A DNA stretch of 41,199 bases from a virus, in IMG/VR virus record IMGVR_UViG_3300043395_001343, positions 1 through 41,199 of that record. One strand, given 5' to 3'. Made by a program: the position numbers and the translations under genes. This document shows, piece after piece, positions 40,776 to 41,199 of this stretch. Each line of letters opens with the position of its first letter. Within the stretch, counting starts at the first letter, position 1. Below the pieces are notes generated by a model. That model was not told where the DNA came from. It saw only the letters and a program-made list of their open reading frames with translations, and made no database searches.

Positions 40776-41199
40776 ATGACGCTTCAGCCTTTCCACGTTC
40801 GCGGCGGGTTGAACGCGGACGGGCAGCGGGTGATGAAGATCGCCGATGCTCTTGCGCCGGACGATGCAGTCAACCTGCGGATGCTTCGGGCGAATGCCGG
40901 CGTTCACTTCGTCGCCAGGCTGAGCAACTTACCCAGCCCGCAGGATCCAGTAGCAGCCAATCGTCCGCTGGACGGTCAGCTGTATTTCGTGAAGTTCGAT
41001 CTGGCGGGCAACCGTATTGATCGTCTCTACGCCTTTGACGACAGCGTGGGTCACACCGGCCCGATCGCCACGCTGCTGGTCGAGAGCGACAACCCAGCGG
41101 ACGCTGCCACGATCACCGCGCTGGCTGGCAACCAAGACGCTGGCAGGGTGATGACGCTCTCCGGTGGTGGCACCGGCGCTATTGCTGACCTGACGGCAC
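40776..41199 (+). CDS. Virion protein, N-terminal part (3' truncated)
   Basis: The frame from ATG 40776 stays open to the window edge (141 residues seen). It begins MTLQPFHVRGGLNADGQRVM, with PDDAVNLRMLRANAGVHFVA and a beta-rich following part (GQLYFVKFDLAGNRIDRLYA). The GLxADxxxV...I(A)D(A)xxxDDAVN pattern is usual at the start of phage fibre and appendage proteins. It follows the collagen-like protein and presumably belongs to the same surface structure. The rest of the gene lies beyond the window. Confidence 0.6.
   Translation, partial: MTLQPFHVRGGLNADGQRVMKIADALAPDDAVNLRMLRANAGVHFVARLSNLPSPQDPVAANRPLDGQLYFVKFDLAGNRIDRLYAFDDSVGHTGPIATLLVESDNPADAATITALAGNQDAGRVMTLSGGGTGAIADLTA

Noticed and set aside
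1-41199. tRNA genes, CRISPR arrays, insertion sequences, integrase or attachment site
   Set aside because: I looked for cloverleaf-type ends, evenly spaced repeats, transposase and integrase motifs on both strands and saw none; a covariance-model or repeat search could still find degenerate ones.

Overview
The window is most of the genome of a tailed phage with siphovirus-like architecture. It contains small and large terminase, portal, MuF-like minor head protein, coat protein, tail tube, tape measure, tail tip and fibres, and no integrase or repressor module that I recognise. The coding text is moderately GC-rich. A complete sigma factor of cyanobacterial principal type, RTX-type and picocyanobacteria-like secreted proteins and frequent absence of Shine-Dalgarno sequences point to a cyanobacterial host (Synechococcus/Cyanobium-like); this host call is inference. 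The window ends inside a virion gene after the portal and begins inside a scaffold gene before the coat protein. Head genes therefore join end to start, as in a circularly permuted genome cut at an arbitrary point with a small piece missing.

Layout. 1-8.4 kb: scaffold, coat protein, an HNH gene, fibre-type proteins with a tropism-determinant-like N-terminus, head-tail connectors, MuF protein, an unexpected sigma-like gene, a second homing-endonuclease-like gene, tail tube protein, and two short genes on the opposite strand. 8.4-20 kb: tape measure, tail tip, adhesion proteins, a tail-chaperone pair with a -1 frameshift site and an S74-chaperone fibre. 20-22 kb: a tiny basic protein, a ribbon-helix-helix (RHH) regulator and three coupled secreted proteins. 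22-25.9 kb (minus): endolysin, sigma factor, SSB, RHH protein, ERF annealing protein, RusA resolvase. 25.9-30.2 kb (minus): small unknowns, an RlpA-like protein, a run of tiny membrane proteins (holin/spanin candidates), an RTX protein and a secreted HExxH protein, with one basic plus-strand gene in the middle. 30.3-33.5 kb: RecB-type nuclease (minus), then RHH and HNH genes (plus). 33.5-41.2 kb: terminases, a set of very basic proteins sharing an N-terminal RDxxGRF signature, portal, collagen-like protein and the start of another virion protein.

How it may work together. Recombination and DNA handling depend on ERF, SSB, RusA and the RecB-type nuclease; I see no polymerase, helicase or primase, so replication probably relies on the host. 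Two sigma-family proteins and three recurring intergenic motifs (GGGAANCTAGG before late plus-strand genes, GGTATGCCA before minus-strand operons, CTCTAATCAC before small membrane-protein genes) suggest a phage-specific transcription programme.

The best candidate for an undescribed system is the RDxxGRF family. Four genes share an N-terminal signature followed by unrelated basic tails, one ending in an HExxH peptidase. Three of them share an upstream regulatory signature and lie between terminase and portal.
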